Positions 14,666 through 21,089 of a DNA stretch of 21,089 nt are shown in pieces. The notes below the pieces were generated by a model that searched no databases, was not told the origin of the DNA, and was given only the letters and a program-made list of their open reading frames with translations. Position 1 is the first letter of the stretch; every line of letters starts with the position of its first letter. The stretch is from the NCBI GenBank assembly GCA_025355595.1, contig JANXZI010000783.1:1-21089 (forward strand), given 5' to 3'. The position numbers and the translations under genes are program-made. Origin of the DNA: Spartobacteria bacterium (GTDB taxonomy: Bacteria > Verrucomicrobiota > Verrucomicrobiia > Chthoniobacterales > Chthoniobacteraceae).

Positions 14666-15000
14666 CCGTCTTTGAAAAAATCGCCGCCGGCGAAATCCCC
14701 GCGAAAATCGTCCATGAGGCGGAGGACTTCATCGCGTTTCACGACCTCCACGCGCAGGCGCCCGTGCATGTCCTCGTGGTGCCGCGGAAGTGCATCGCGC
14801 GGCTCGCGGAGGCGGATGCCTCGCACGCCGATCTGCTCGGGCGGATGCTGCTCGCGACGCGCGAAATCGCCGCGAAGCTCGGCGTGCTCGAAAGCGGCTA
14901 CCGTGTGGTGATCAACAACGGGAGGGATGCCGGGGAGAGCGTGCCGCATCTTCACATCCACCTGCTCGCGGGCAGGGCACTCGCATGGCCTCCGGGATGA
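14662..15000 (+). CDS. HIT family nucleotide-binding protein (HinT-like)
   Basis: A 112-residue histidine-triad protein. 'VFEKIAAGEIPAKIVHEAEDFIAFHDLHAQAPVHVLVVPRK' at the start and the triad H-L-H-I-H-L-L (His96, His98, His100) are diagnostic of the HinT branch, which hydrolyses purine nucleoside phosphoramidates and related AMP conjugates. 'VINNGRDAGESVPHLHIHLLAGR' is the usual active-site strand. It overlaps the preceding gene by 4 nt (ATGA), so it is likely co-translated with the nrdR-linked protein. The frame is open further upstream, but the ATG at 14662 gives a family-standard N-terminus. Confidence 0.95.
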   Translation: MTVFEKIAAGEIPAKIVHEAEDFIAFHDLHAQAPVHVLVVPRKCIARLAEADASHADLLGRMLLATREIAAKLGVLESGYRVVINNGRDAGESVPHLHIHLLAGRALAWPPG

Positions 15001-15121
15001 TGCCTCGCATGCGGTCACGCGTTCGCGCGCGGCGTCCGTCCGGCGGCGCGGCGTGCCTGCTGGAAAATGGCGGGCGTTCGCAGCTTGCCAGTTTTTTCCG
15101 AATCCGCAGATTCCCGGCCCG

Positions 15122-15697
15122 ATGAACATGGATCTGCCCCACCTCCTCCCGCCCATCGTTGCGTCCGCCTTTTTTCTCGCGCGCATGGCGGAGGTGTCCA
15201 CCAAGCGTGATGTCGTCGCCGGGAAAAAGCGCGAGAGCGTCACCTTCCTGATCTTCATGCTGTGCGGCGTCCTGATCATCGGCGCCGGGCTTGCGGAATT
15301 TTTCCTCCGGCACTCGGTGCTGTGGTGGCCGGCCTTCGTCGCGGGAGTGCTTTGCTCGCTCGCGTCGTTTGCGATCCGGCGGTCGGCGATCCGTTCGCTC
15401 GGGAAATTCTGGAGCCTACACGTCGAGATGCGCGAGGGGCATGAATTCGTGACGAGCGGCCCCTTCGCGCACGCGCGGCATCCCGTGTATTTTTCGATGA
15501 TTCTGGAACTGCTCGGCATCGGCCTCGTGCTGAATGCGTGGTTCGCGCTGGCCGGCGTGTTTGTGATTTTCACGCCGACGCTGATTGCACGGGTGCGGAT
15601 CGAGGAACGTGCCTTGCTTGAGCAATTTGGCGATGCCTACAAAGCCTACATGCAAAGCGTCCCCGCGATCCTGCCATGCGGAAGGAGGGCGGTGTGA
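15122..15697 (+). CDS. Isoprenylcysteine carboxyl methyltransferase (ICMT)-family membrane protein
   Basis: A 191-residue membrane protein with about four to five hydrophobic segments. The C-terminal half carries the S-adenosylmethionine-binding signature of the ICMT/PEMT superfamily: 'GHEFVTSGPFAHARHPVYFSMILELLGIGL' (G-P-x-x-x-x-R-H-P-x-Y), then 'RVRIEERALLEQFGDAYKAYMQSVPAILP', the usual closing block. Bacterial members methylate lipids, hydroxylated aromatics or unknown small molecules; the substrate here is unknown. Translation begins at 15122 or six nt later (MNMD). It ends in a GTGA overlap with the ketosynthase-like gene, so the two products probably act together. A 121-nt gap separates it from the HIT gene. 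Confidence 0.88.
   Translation: MNMDLPHLLPPIVASAFFLARMAEVSTKRDVVAGKKRESVTFLIFMLCGVLIIGAGLAEFFLRHSVLWWPAFVAGVLCSLASFAIRRSAIRSLGKFWSLHVEMREGHEFVTSGPFAHARHPVYFSMILELLGIGLVLNAWFALAGVFVIFTPTLIARVRIEERALLEQFGDAYKAYMQSVPAILPCGRRAV
15682..15689 (+). promoter_or_regulatory. Ribosome-binding site setting the GTG start of the ketosynthase-like gene
   Basis: AAGGAGGG is a near-perfect Shine-Dalgarno sequence, rare in this window. It lies inside the end of the ICMT gene, 4-5 nt before the GTG at 15694, whose last three bases with the following A form a GTGA overlap with the ICMT stop. An in-frame ATG at 15676 precedes this site and would not use it. Confidence 0.7.
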
Positions 15698-16956
15698 GTT
15701 CTGGTGAAAGCCGCCGGCGCGTCGTGGTGACGGGAATGGGAGTGGTCGCTCCGAACGGAAAGGATCTCGTGACTTTCTGGGAAAGCATCCGCGATGGGAA
15801 AAGTGGTGCCGGGCCATTGACGCGGTTTGATTCCACCCATTTTCCAAGCCGGGTCGCGGCGGAGGTGCAGGACTTTGCACTCGGAAAATACACGGACCCC
15901 AAAAAGGCCCGGCGCTTTGACCTCTCCATCCAATACGGCCTCGCAGCCGCAAGTATGGCGCTGGCAGACGCGAAAGGTGATCTCTTGACCCGCAATCCTG
16001 AGCGCATCGGGATCATCGAGGGAACTTCGGTCAGCGGCATGGAGTCTTCGTTCAAGGGCCAGACCGCCTTCGAGAGCCGCGGTTACCGGGGCATGAGTCC
16101 GTTCACGCTGATCAATGCGTACACCGGCGGCGGGGCGGGGGAGATCGCCTTGGAACTCGGCATCCAAGGCCACGCGGCGAGCTACAGTTCCGGCAGCGCC
16201 TCGGGGAATGACGTGATTGGTTATGCGCTGCGAATGATTCGCGACGATGACGTGGACGTGATGTTCGCCGGCGGCACCGAGGCCCCGATCCTCGCGCCGC
16301 TGTGGGGTGCCTTTTGCCAGATGAAAGTAATGTCCACACGGAACGACACGCCCGCCACGGCCATGCGCCCGTTCGACGTGGCGCGGGACGGCTTCGTCCT
16401 CGGCGAAGGCGCGGCTTTCCTCGTGCTTGAGGAATTGTCGCACGCCTTGTCCCGTGGTGCGCGGATCTATGCGGAGGTCGGCGGACATGGCCGGGCCTGC
16501 GAAGCGTTTCACTCAGTGGCTCCCCATCCGGATGGCATTGGGCTGTGTCGGGCGATGGAAAAGGGGCTGCGTGACGCCGGGGCGATGGCGTCGAGCGTGA
16601 ACTACATCAACGCACACGGCACGGCAACGACGGCGAATGACGCGGTGGAAATCAAGGCGATCAAATCCCACTTTGGGAACCATGCGAGGCGCCTCGCGAT
16701 CAGTTCCACCAAGGGCGTGACGGGGCATCTGCTGGCCGCTGCGGGAGCGGTGGAAAGCGTCGTGGCCACGCTCGCGATTTATCATCAGACGATCCCGAAG
16801 ACGAGCAACCTGGTCATGCCCGAGTCCGATTGCGATCTGGACTTGGTCATCGGGGCGTCGCGGCCCTATCCGATCGACGTCGCGCTGAATCTCAGCGTCG
16901 GATTTGGCGGAAAAAATTCCTGCCTGGTGATGAAACGCTACCAAGGCGGATCATGA
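15694..16956 (+). CDS. FabF-like beta-ketoacyl-ACP synthase lacking the catalytic cysteine
   Basis: 420 residues from the GTG chosen by its ribosome-binding site (426 from ATG 15676). The thiolase-fold ketosynthase is complete and aligns with FabF throughout: 'RRVVVTGMGVVAPNG' at the start, 'FAGGTEAPI', 'RPFDVARDGFVLGEGAAFLVLEE', and the end 'LNLSVGFGGKNSCLVMK'. Both active-site histidines are present, in 'NAHGTAT' (His308) and 'STKGVTGHLLAAAG' (His345, with Lys340). The nucleophile position, normally A-C-x-S/T-G, reads 'SSGSASGN': Ser168, codon AGC at 16195-16197, replaces Cys. Condensation should therefore be lost or altered; decarboxylase or chain-length-factor-like roles are known for Cys-less ketosynthases. 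It lies between ICMT and histidine kinase genes with 4-nt overlaps on both sides. Confidence 0.93.
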   Translation: MSSGESRRRVVVTGMGVVAPNGKDLVTFWESIRDGKSGAGPLTRFDSTHFPSRVAAEVQDFALGKYTDPKKARRFDLSIQYGLAAASMALADAKGDLLTRNPERIGIIEGTSVSGMESSFKGQTAFESRGYRGMSPFTLINAYTGGGAGEIALELGIQGHAASYSSGSASGNDVIGYALRMIRDDDVDVMFAGGTEAPILAPLWGAFCQMKVMSTRNDTPATAMRPFDVARDGFVLGEGAAFLVLEELSHALSRGARIYAEVGGHGRACEAFHSVAPHPDGIGLCRAMEKGLRDAGAMASSVNYINAHGTATTANDAVEIKAIKSHFGNHARRLAISSTKGVTGHLLAAAGAVESVVATLAIYHQTIPKTSNLVMPESDCDLDLVIGASRPYPIDVALNLSVGFGGKNSCLVMKRYQGGS

Positions 16957-19127
16957 ATTTTGCCGCCTACGTGCCGCTGGCCGCGGCGCTGCTGAATGCG
17001 CTGCTGACGTTTTTCGTCCTGCGCGCGGGAGTGCAAGCGTCCACGAGGGGCGCCTATCTTGCCTTCGGCGTCTCCATCGCGATCTGGAATTTCGGCACCT
17101 TCCAGATGTTCCGCGTGCATTCACACGTCGAGGCAATGGGTTGGGCGCGCTTTCTCCAGATCGGCGTCATCTTCCTTCCGATCAGCCTTTTTCACCTCTG
17201 TCTCCGAACGTGCAACATCGAGCGGAAAAAACTCATCCTGGGCCTCTATGCGGCCGGCGTATGTCTCGTCGGCACGGTGTTCGCCGGGCTGTTCATCGCC
17301 GATGTGCGCGACGCCGGTTACGGTGCGTGGTACAGCATCGGGGGGATCGCGTTCTGGATTTTTTCGGTGCTCTACGCGGTCCTCACCGTCGCTGCGCTCG
17401 TCTTCCTCTGGCGGGCGCGGAAGAGCGCCTCGCGATTCCGCCACGGCCGGATCAACTCGCTGCTGTGGGCCACGGGCATTCTCATCGCCGGGGGCAACAA
17501 CGACATCCTCCCGATCCTCGGCGTATACAAATACCCGATCCTGAACGTCCCGATTTTCCCAATCGGCAGCCTGTGCGCCATCTGCTACGGAATCCTCGTC
17601 GCCTACAGCGTGCTCGAACATCATTTGCTCGACATCCACATCGGCCTCTCGCGGTTCGCGGCCCACGGGATGCGCCTGGCATTCCTGTTTCTCATCGGGT
17701 TTGTCCTGATGCTCGGTGTGTCACTGGTCGCACCGCGGGATTCGATCACGCCATTCGCCTTCTGGGCATCCCTCGCGGTTTTACTGGTGAGCGGCTTGCT
17801 GGCATCGCGCTTCATGCCCAAGCTTCTCGGTGCCGGAAAGGAATCACTGGAACAGCGGCTGCTCGGCGATCACTTCGAGTATCAGGATCGGATCCGCGCA
17901 TTCATCGAGCAATCCAGATGGCATACGGAACTCGCGGACTTGCTCGCGGATCTCCACGCGCTGCTCCTCAATACCCTCGAGGTCCGCCGCTATTCGCTCA
18001 TCCTTCGCGACGAGAACAGCCGCGCATTTGCCCTCGCCCGATCCCATCCCCGAGACAGCGCCGGCGAGATTCCGGAACTCTCGCAGGACTCCGTGCTTTT
18101 CCAGTTCCTGGCGAAAAAGGAACATCCTTTCCTTTCCCTGGGGCCCACGTACCGCCGCGGTCATGACCCGCTCGAAGCCGCCGCGAGGGAGCAGATGAAA
18201 GACATCCCCGGCGTGCTAGCCTTTCCATTCTTTGTCGGACGGCAGCCAATCGGCGTTCTCGTCGTGGATGAAAAAAGGAACGGCCGGACTTTCACCAAGA
18301 CGGACATCCAGCTCATGTCCGAACTGACGACGAATGTCGCCTTGGTCATCAACCAAGTCTCCCTCAAGGATCAGCTCCTCCAGGCGAAGGAACTCGATCT
18401 GCTCGGCCGCATGTCGCAGGGCATGGCGCACGACCTGAACAATCTCACCACCCCCGTCTGGACACTGCTCCAGCTCCTCACCGAAGGCGTCTCGCCAGAA
18501 TCTCTGCGCGCCGACCTCGCCCCGGTCGCCATGCGCAACATCCAGACGATGCGCGACTACATCCGCGAGGCGCTCTTTTTTTCCGAGAATCTCCGGCCGG
18601 ATTTACAAGTCGGCAGGCTCGATGTGCTCGTGCAGGAAGTCGTGGATTTCGCCCGCCAGAATCCGCGCAATGGCAAGGCCATCGAATACTCTTTGCGCGA
18701 GTCCGGGGAAATCCTCGTCGAGATGGATCGCGTCCTCATCCGCCGCCTGATCAGCAACCTTGTCGCCAATGCCGTGGACGCCTCTCCGCCGCATGGGAGC
18801 ATCAATGTCGAGATCATCCGCCTCCTCAAGACCGACGCCGAGCGCGACTGGTTCCGCGTCCGCGTGACCGACCACGGCACCGGCATCCCTTCCGAGAATC
18901 TCCACCGGATTTTCCAGCCCTACTTCACCACCAAAAAAACCGGCGACGAGGAACGCGGCTTCGGCCTCGGCCTCGCGATCTGTCGGAAGATCGCCTCGCT
19001 CCACGGCGGCAGCCTCACCATCTCCAGCGAGATCGGGAGAGGCACGGCCGTCAGTCTCGATCTTCCGCACCGCCACATGGTGCTGAAGGCGCCGCACGCA
19101 CCGGTTCTTGCGGACAGCGCAGCCTGA
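16953..19127 (+). CDS. Membrane sensor histidine kinase (7TM-GAF-HisKA-HATPase)
   Basis: 724 residues from the ATG at 16953, which overlaps the ketosynthase stop (ATGA) and is preceded by AAGGCGG. The N-terminal ~300 residues are multi-helical membrane sequence of the histidine-kinase 7TM sensor type, with a further pair of helices near 235-290. A GAF domain follows (about 320-470; 'IPGVLAFPFFVGRQPIGVLVVDEK'). The phospho-acceptor is His493 in 'GMAHDLNNLTTPV'. The ATPase domain has 'LISNLVANAVDAS' (N box), 'VTDHGTGIPSENL' (G1) and 'GFGLGLAICRKIASLHGG' (G2). The layout recalls PrsK kinases of exosortase/PEP-CTERM systems, but that link is inferred. No receiver-only partner is in the window; a second kinase gene starts 5 nt downstream. 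Confidence 0.93.
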   Translation: MNFAAYVPLAAALLNALLTFFVLRAGVQASTRGAYLAFGVSIAIWNFGTFQMFRVHSHVEAMGWARFLQIGVIFLPISLFHLCLRTCNIERKKLILGLYAAGVCLVGTVFAGLFIADVRDAGYGAWYSIGGIAFWIFSVLYAVLTVAALVFLWRARKSASRFRHGRINSLLWATGILIAGGNNDILPILGVYKYPILNVPIFPIGSLCAICYGILVAYSVLEHHLLDIHIGLSRFAAHGMRLAFLFLIGFVLMLGVSLVAPRDSITPFAFWASLAVLLVSGLLASRFMPKLLGAGKESLEQRLLGDHFEYQDRIRAFIEQSRWHTELADLLADLHALLLNTLEVRRYSLILRDENSRAFALARSHPRDSAGEIPELSQDSVLFQFLAKKEHPFLSLGPTYRRGHDPLEAAAREQMKDIPGVLAFPFFVGRQPIGVLVVDEKRNGRTFTKTDIQLMSELTTNVALVINQVSLKDQLLQAKELDLLGRMSQGMAHDLNNLTTPVWTLLQLLTEGVSPESLRADLAPVAMRNIQTMRDYIREALFFSENLRPDLQVGRLDVLVQEVVDFARQNPRNGKAIEYSLRESGEILVEMDRVLIRRLISNLVANAVDASPPHGSINVEIIRLLKTDAERDWFRVRVTDHGTGIPSENLHRIFQPYFTTKKTGDEERGFGLGLAICRKIASLHGGSLTISSEIGRGTAVSLDLPHRHMVLKAPHAPVLADSAA

Positions 19128-19132
19128 TTTTC

Positions 19133-21089
19133 ATGCACACCCTCCTCGTCATTACCGCCCAGCCCTCATTCGCCGCCTCCATCGAGGCCGCGCTCAATCC
19201 GGGCGCATACCGCGTGATCGCCAAGGACGATCCCGCGGGTGCCGCCTCGCTCCTTGGGCGCGGCGCGGTGGATGCCATCGTCCTCGATCTCGAAAATGCC
19301 GAGGGCACCGCCACGCGCTCGATCGTCGAGATCCGCTCGTTCGATCCCGACTGCCCGCTCATCGTCTTCTCCGGCCTCGACCCCGGCGCATGGCAGGAGG
19401 AGGCCTACCTCCTCGGCGCGGCGCATGTGCTCAAGAAGCCCGTGCGCGCCCGCCTCCTCCAATATCTCCTCGGTCGCGCCCTGTCCGGCACGCCCGCGTT
19501 TGGCGAGATCCAGTCGCGGGCCTCGGCGGGGCCGGCACCTGTTCACTCCTCATCCTACGCCCCGCGCCGGGGTCTCGAGGAACTCCGCCATTTTTCCTCG
19601 CTCCTCGTCCACAGCCTGAATGTCCGCGAACTCATCCGCGACGCCATCCAGCAGCTCCGCGAGGCCCTCGGCGTGAACCGCGCCGCCGTCTTCCTCCGCA
19701 AGGCCAGCGCACTCTCCACCGATGGCGCCCCCGCCGCCGACGACCAGTGGCTGCGCCCCGCGCACACCTTCGGGCATGACCCCGCGCTCGTGGAGCACTT
19801 CCCGCTGAGCCTCGCCACCGGCCTCGGGCGCCACCTCACCCAGCATGGCCGTATCCTCCGCGCCGACAGCGCCGAAGTCCGCAGCAACCGTGAAATCAGC
19901 CGCGAATTCCACACCCTCGGCAGCGCCATCGCACTCCCCATCAACGACCGCGAAGCCCTCGTCGGCGTGCTGTTGCTCGATGAACGCATCACCGGCGGCA
20001 CCTTCTCCGACGAGGAACTCGCCCAGCTCTTCCACTGGCTCGAGGAACTCGGCGTCGCCATCCGCAACGGCTGGCGCCACGAGCAACTCGCCGCCACCCA
20101 CGGCCTCGTTGACCACATCCTCGCCGGCCTCGGCAACGGCTGCATCGTCGTCGGCTCGAACTGCGGAGTCCTCCACGCCAATCCCGCCGCCCTGCGCCTC
20201 ATCGCCCCCGAGCGCACCGCCACCACCGCGAGGCATCTCGATTTCGCCGGCATCCCGCAGCAGATCGGCAGCCTCATCTTCCAGGTCATCCAGAGCGGCA
20301 GCCCCGCCGTCCCATTCAAATGGGTGCCGCCCGGTTGGCCCGAGATCTCCTGCCGCGTCACCATCCATCCCTTCACCGTCGGCGACAGCCACCGGCCCAA
20401 TGCCGCCCTCCTCGTCCTCGACGACATCACCGAGCACGAGCGCGCCACCCGTCTCGAACTCGAGGCCGGCAAGCTCCGCCTCGTCCGCCAGATGGCCTGG
20501 CACCTCGCGCACGAGATCGGCAACGCCGTCACCCCCGTCTCGACGATGCAGCAGCTCCTCGACATCCAGGGCAACGACGCCGAAGTCCGCAAGGAACTCA
20601 GCACCGTCCTCGCCAGCAGCGTCAAGCGCATCATGCGCCTCACGCAGCAGATGAATTTCCTCAGCCGCGACTGGGACGGAAAAGTCGGCGACACCATCCG
20701 GCTCACCGACCTCATCGAAGGCGCGTGCAGCGACGCCAGCAGCTACCAGCCCTCGAAAAGCAAGGTCGCCCTCAACATGGACAAGGCCAAGTCCCCCTGG
20801 AAAATCAACGGCGACACCAAGGCCCTCCGGCACGCCTTCTCCGAGCTGCTCATCAACGCCCTCCAGGCGAACCCCGACAATCCCACCATCACCATCCGCA
20901 TCGCCGAGACTCCCTCTTCCGGCAAGCCCGGCATCGCCGTCGAGTTTCAGGACACCGGCACCGGCTTCTCGCGCGATGTCGCGGAGAAAATCGGCGAGCC
21001 CTTCCAGAGCACCCGCAGCGTCGGCCTCGGCCTCGGCCTCTCCGTCTCGCGCAAGATCATCGAGAGCCACCGCGGCATCATCGAGATCC
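19133..21089 (+). CDS. Cytoplasmic hybrid-like sensor kinase: receiver-like, GAF, PAS, HisKA, HATPase (partial)
   Basis: An open frame of 652 codons from the ATG at 19133 running off the window end without a stop. Residues 1-115 resemble a receiver domain: 'AIVLDLEN' places Asp52 at the phospho-acceptor site, followed by 'LIVFSGL' and 'HVLKKPV' (switch Ser and Lys). The N-terminal acidic pair is missing ('LLVITAQPSF'), so phosphorylation is doubtful. A GAF domain follows (about 150-310; 'ALPINDREALVGVLLLDER'), then a PAS-like region (about 325-440) ending 'ALLVLDDITEHERA'. NtrY-like HisKA has His460 in 'MAWHLAHEIGNAVTPV'. HATPase motifs are Asn575 in 'ELLINALQAN', 'QDTGTGFS' and 'GLGLGLSVSRKIIESH'. 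No membrane segment is seen. It is 5 nt downstream of the 7TM kinase gene. Confidence 0.9.
   Translation, partial: MHTLLVITAQPSFAASIEAALNPGAYRVIAKDDPAGAASLLGRGAVDAIVLDLENAEGTATRSIVEIRSFDPDCPLIVFSGLDPGAWQEEAYLLGAAHVLKKPVRARLLQYLLGRALSGTPAFGEIQSRASAGPAPVHSSSYAPRRGLEELRHFSSLLVHSLNVRELIRDAIQQLREALGVNRAAVFLRKASALSTDGAPAADDQWLRPAHTFGHDPALVEHFPLSLATGLGRHLTQHGRILRADSAEVRSNREISREFHTLGSAIALPINDREALVGVLLLDERITGGTFSDEELAQLFHWLEELGVAIRNGWRHEQLAATHGLVDHILAGLGNGCIVVGSNCGVLHANPAALRLIAPERTATTARHLDFAGIPQQIGSLIFQVIQSGSPAVPFKWVPPGWPEISCRVTIHPFTVGDSHRPNAALLVLDDITEHERATRLELEAGKLRLVRQMAWHLAHEIGNAVTPVSTMQQLLDIQGNDAEVRKELSTVLASSVKRIMRLTQQMNFLSRDWDGKVGDTIRLTDLIEGACSDASSYQPSKSKVALNMDKAKSPWKINGDTKALRHAFSELLINALQANPDNPTITIRIAETPSSGKPGIAVEFQDTGTGFSRDVAEKIGEPFQSTRSVGLGLGLSVSRKIIESHRGIIEI

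Noticed and set aside
19550..21070. 506-codon open frame on the minus strand
   Set aside because: It is opposite the receiver/GAF/PAS kinase, which has conserved motifs throughout. The Gly/Ala/Glu/Asp-rich translation is a shadow.
1..21089. CRISPR array, tRNA, rRNA, insertion sequence or phage genes
   Set aside because: No regularly spaced direct repeats, no tRNA-like or rRNA-like segments, and no transposase, integrase or capsid motifs were seen on either strand.

Overview
This window is GC-rich, densely coded bacterial chromosome. Many starts lack a clear Shine-Dalgarno sequence, and the left half is full of short palindromic repeats. The gene families fit an environmental Verrucomicrobiota (Chthoniobacter/Spartobacteria- or Opitutus-like). 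They include a GMC oxidoreductase with a Tat-exported gluconate-dehydrogenase subunit 3, secreted xylose-isomerase-like proteins, GbsR/MarR regulators and PilV/W/X-like minor pilins. So do the repeats, such as the 'GGCGACAGGAATGTCGCC' and 'CCACGGAG/CTCTGTGG' types. The assignment is an inference from composition and gene style. There is no rRNA, tRNA, phage gene, transposase or CRISPR array.

Left part (1-7290), mostly minus strand with short plus-strand inserts: a sugar/polyol dehydrogenase pair (GMC flavoprotein plus truncated subunit 3); rluE, a 23S rRNA pseudouridine synthase; a lone polar amino-acid ABC permease; a plus-strand trio (GbsR/MarR regulator, small membrane protein, DCC thiol-redox protein); and a secreted sugar-phosphate isomerase/epimerase-like protein. 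Nearly every gap here holds a palindromic or inverted-pair repeat, from at least four sequence families.

Middle (7290-13310), minus strand: a complete inner-membrane part of a MacAB-type efflux system (adaptor, ATPase and permease, nearly overlapping), then a three-gene PilV/PilW/PilX-like minor-pilin operon. A CRP-type palindrome lies upstream of the pilin operon, in the divergent gap with nrdR.

Right part (13602-21089), plus strand, tightly packed: nrdR; an uncharacterised protein whose N-terminal half looks like a diverged ATP-cone; a HIT-family nucleotide-binding protein; an ICMT-type membrane methyltransferase; a FabF-like ketosynthase with Ser at the catalytic Cys position; a 7TM-GAF histidine kinase; and a second histidine kinase (receiver-like, GAF, PAS, HisKA, HATPase) that runs off the end of the window. 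Most junctions are 4-bp ATGA/GTGA overlaps, so translation is probably coupled. The most interesting points are the Cys-less ketosynthase coupled to two sensor kinases and a methyltransferase, and the possible NrdR/ATP-cone-like/HIT nucleotide-sensing module beside it.
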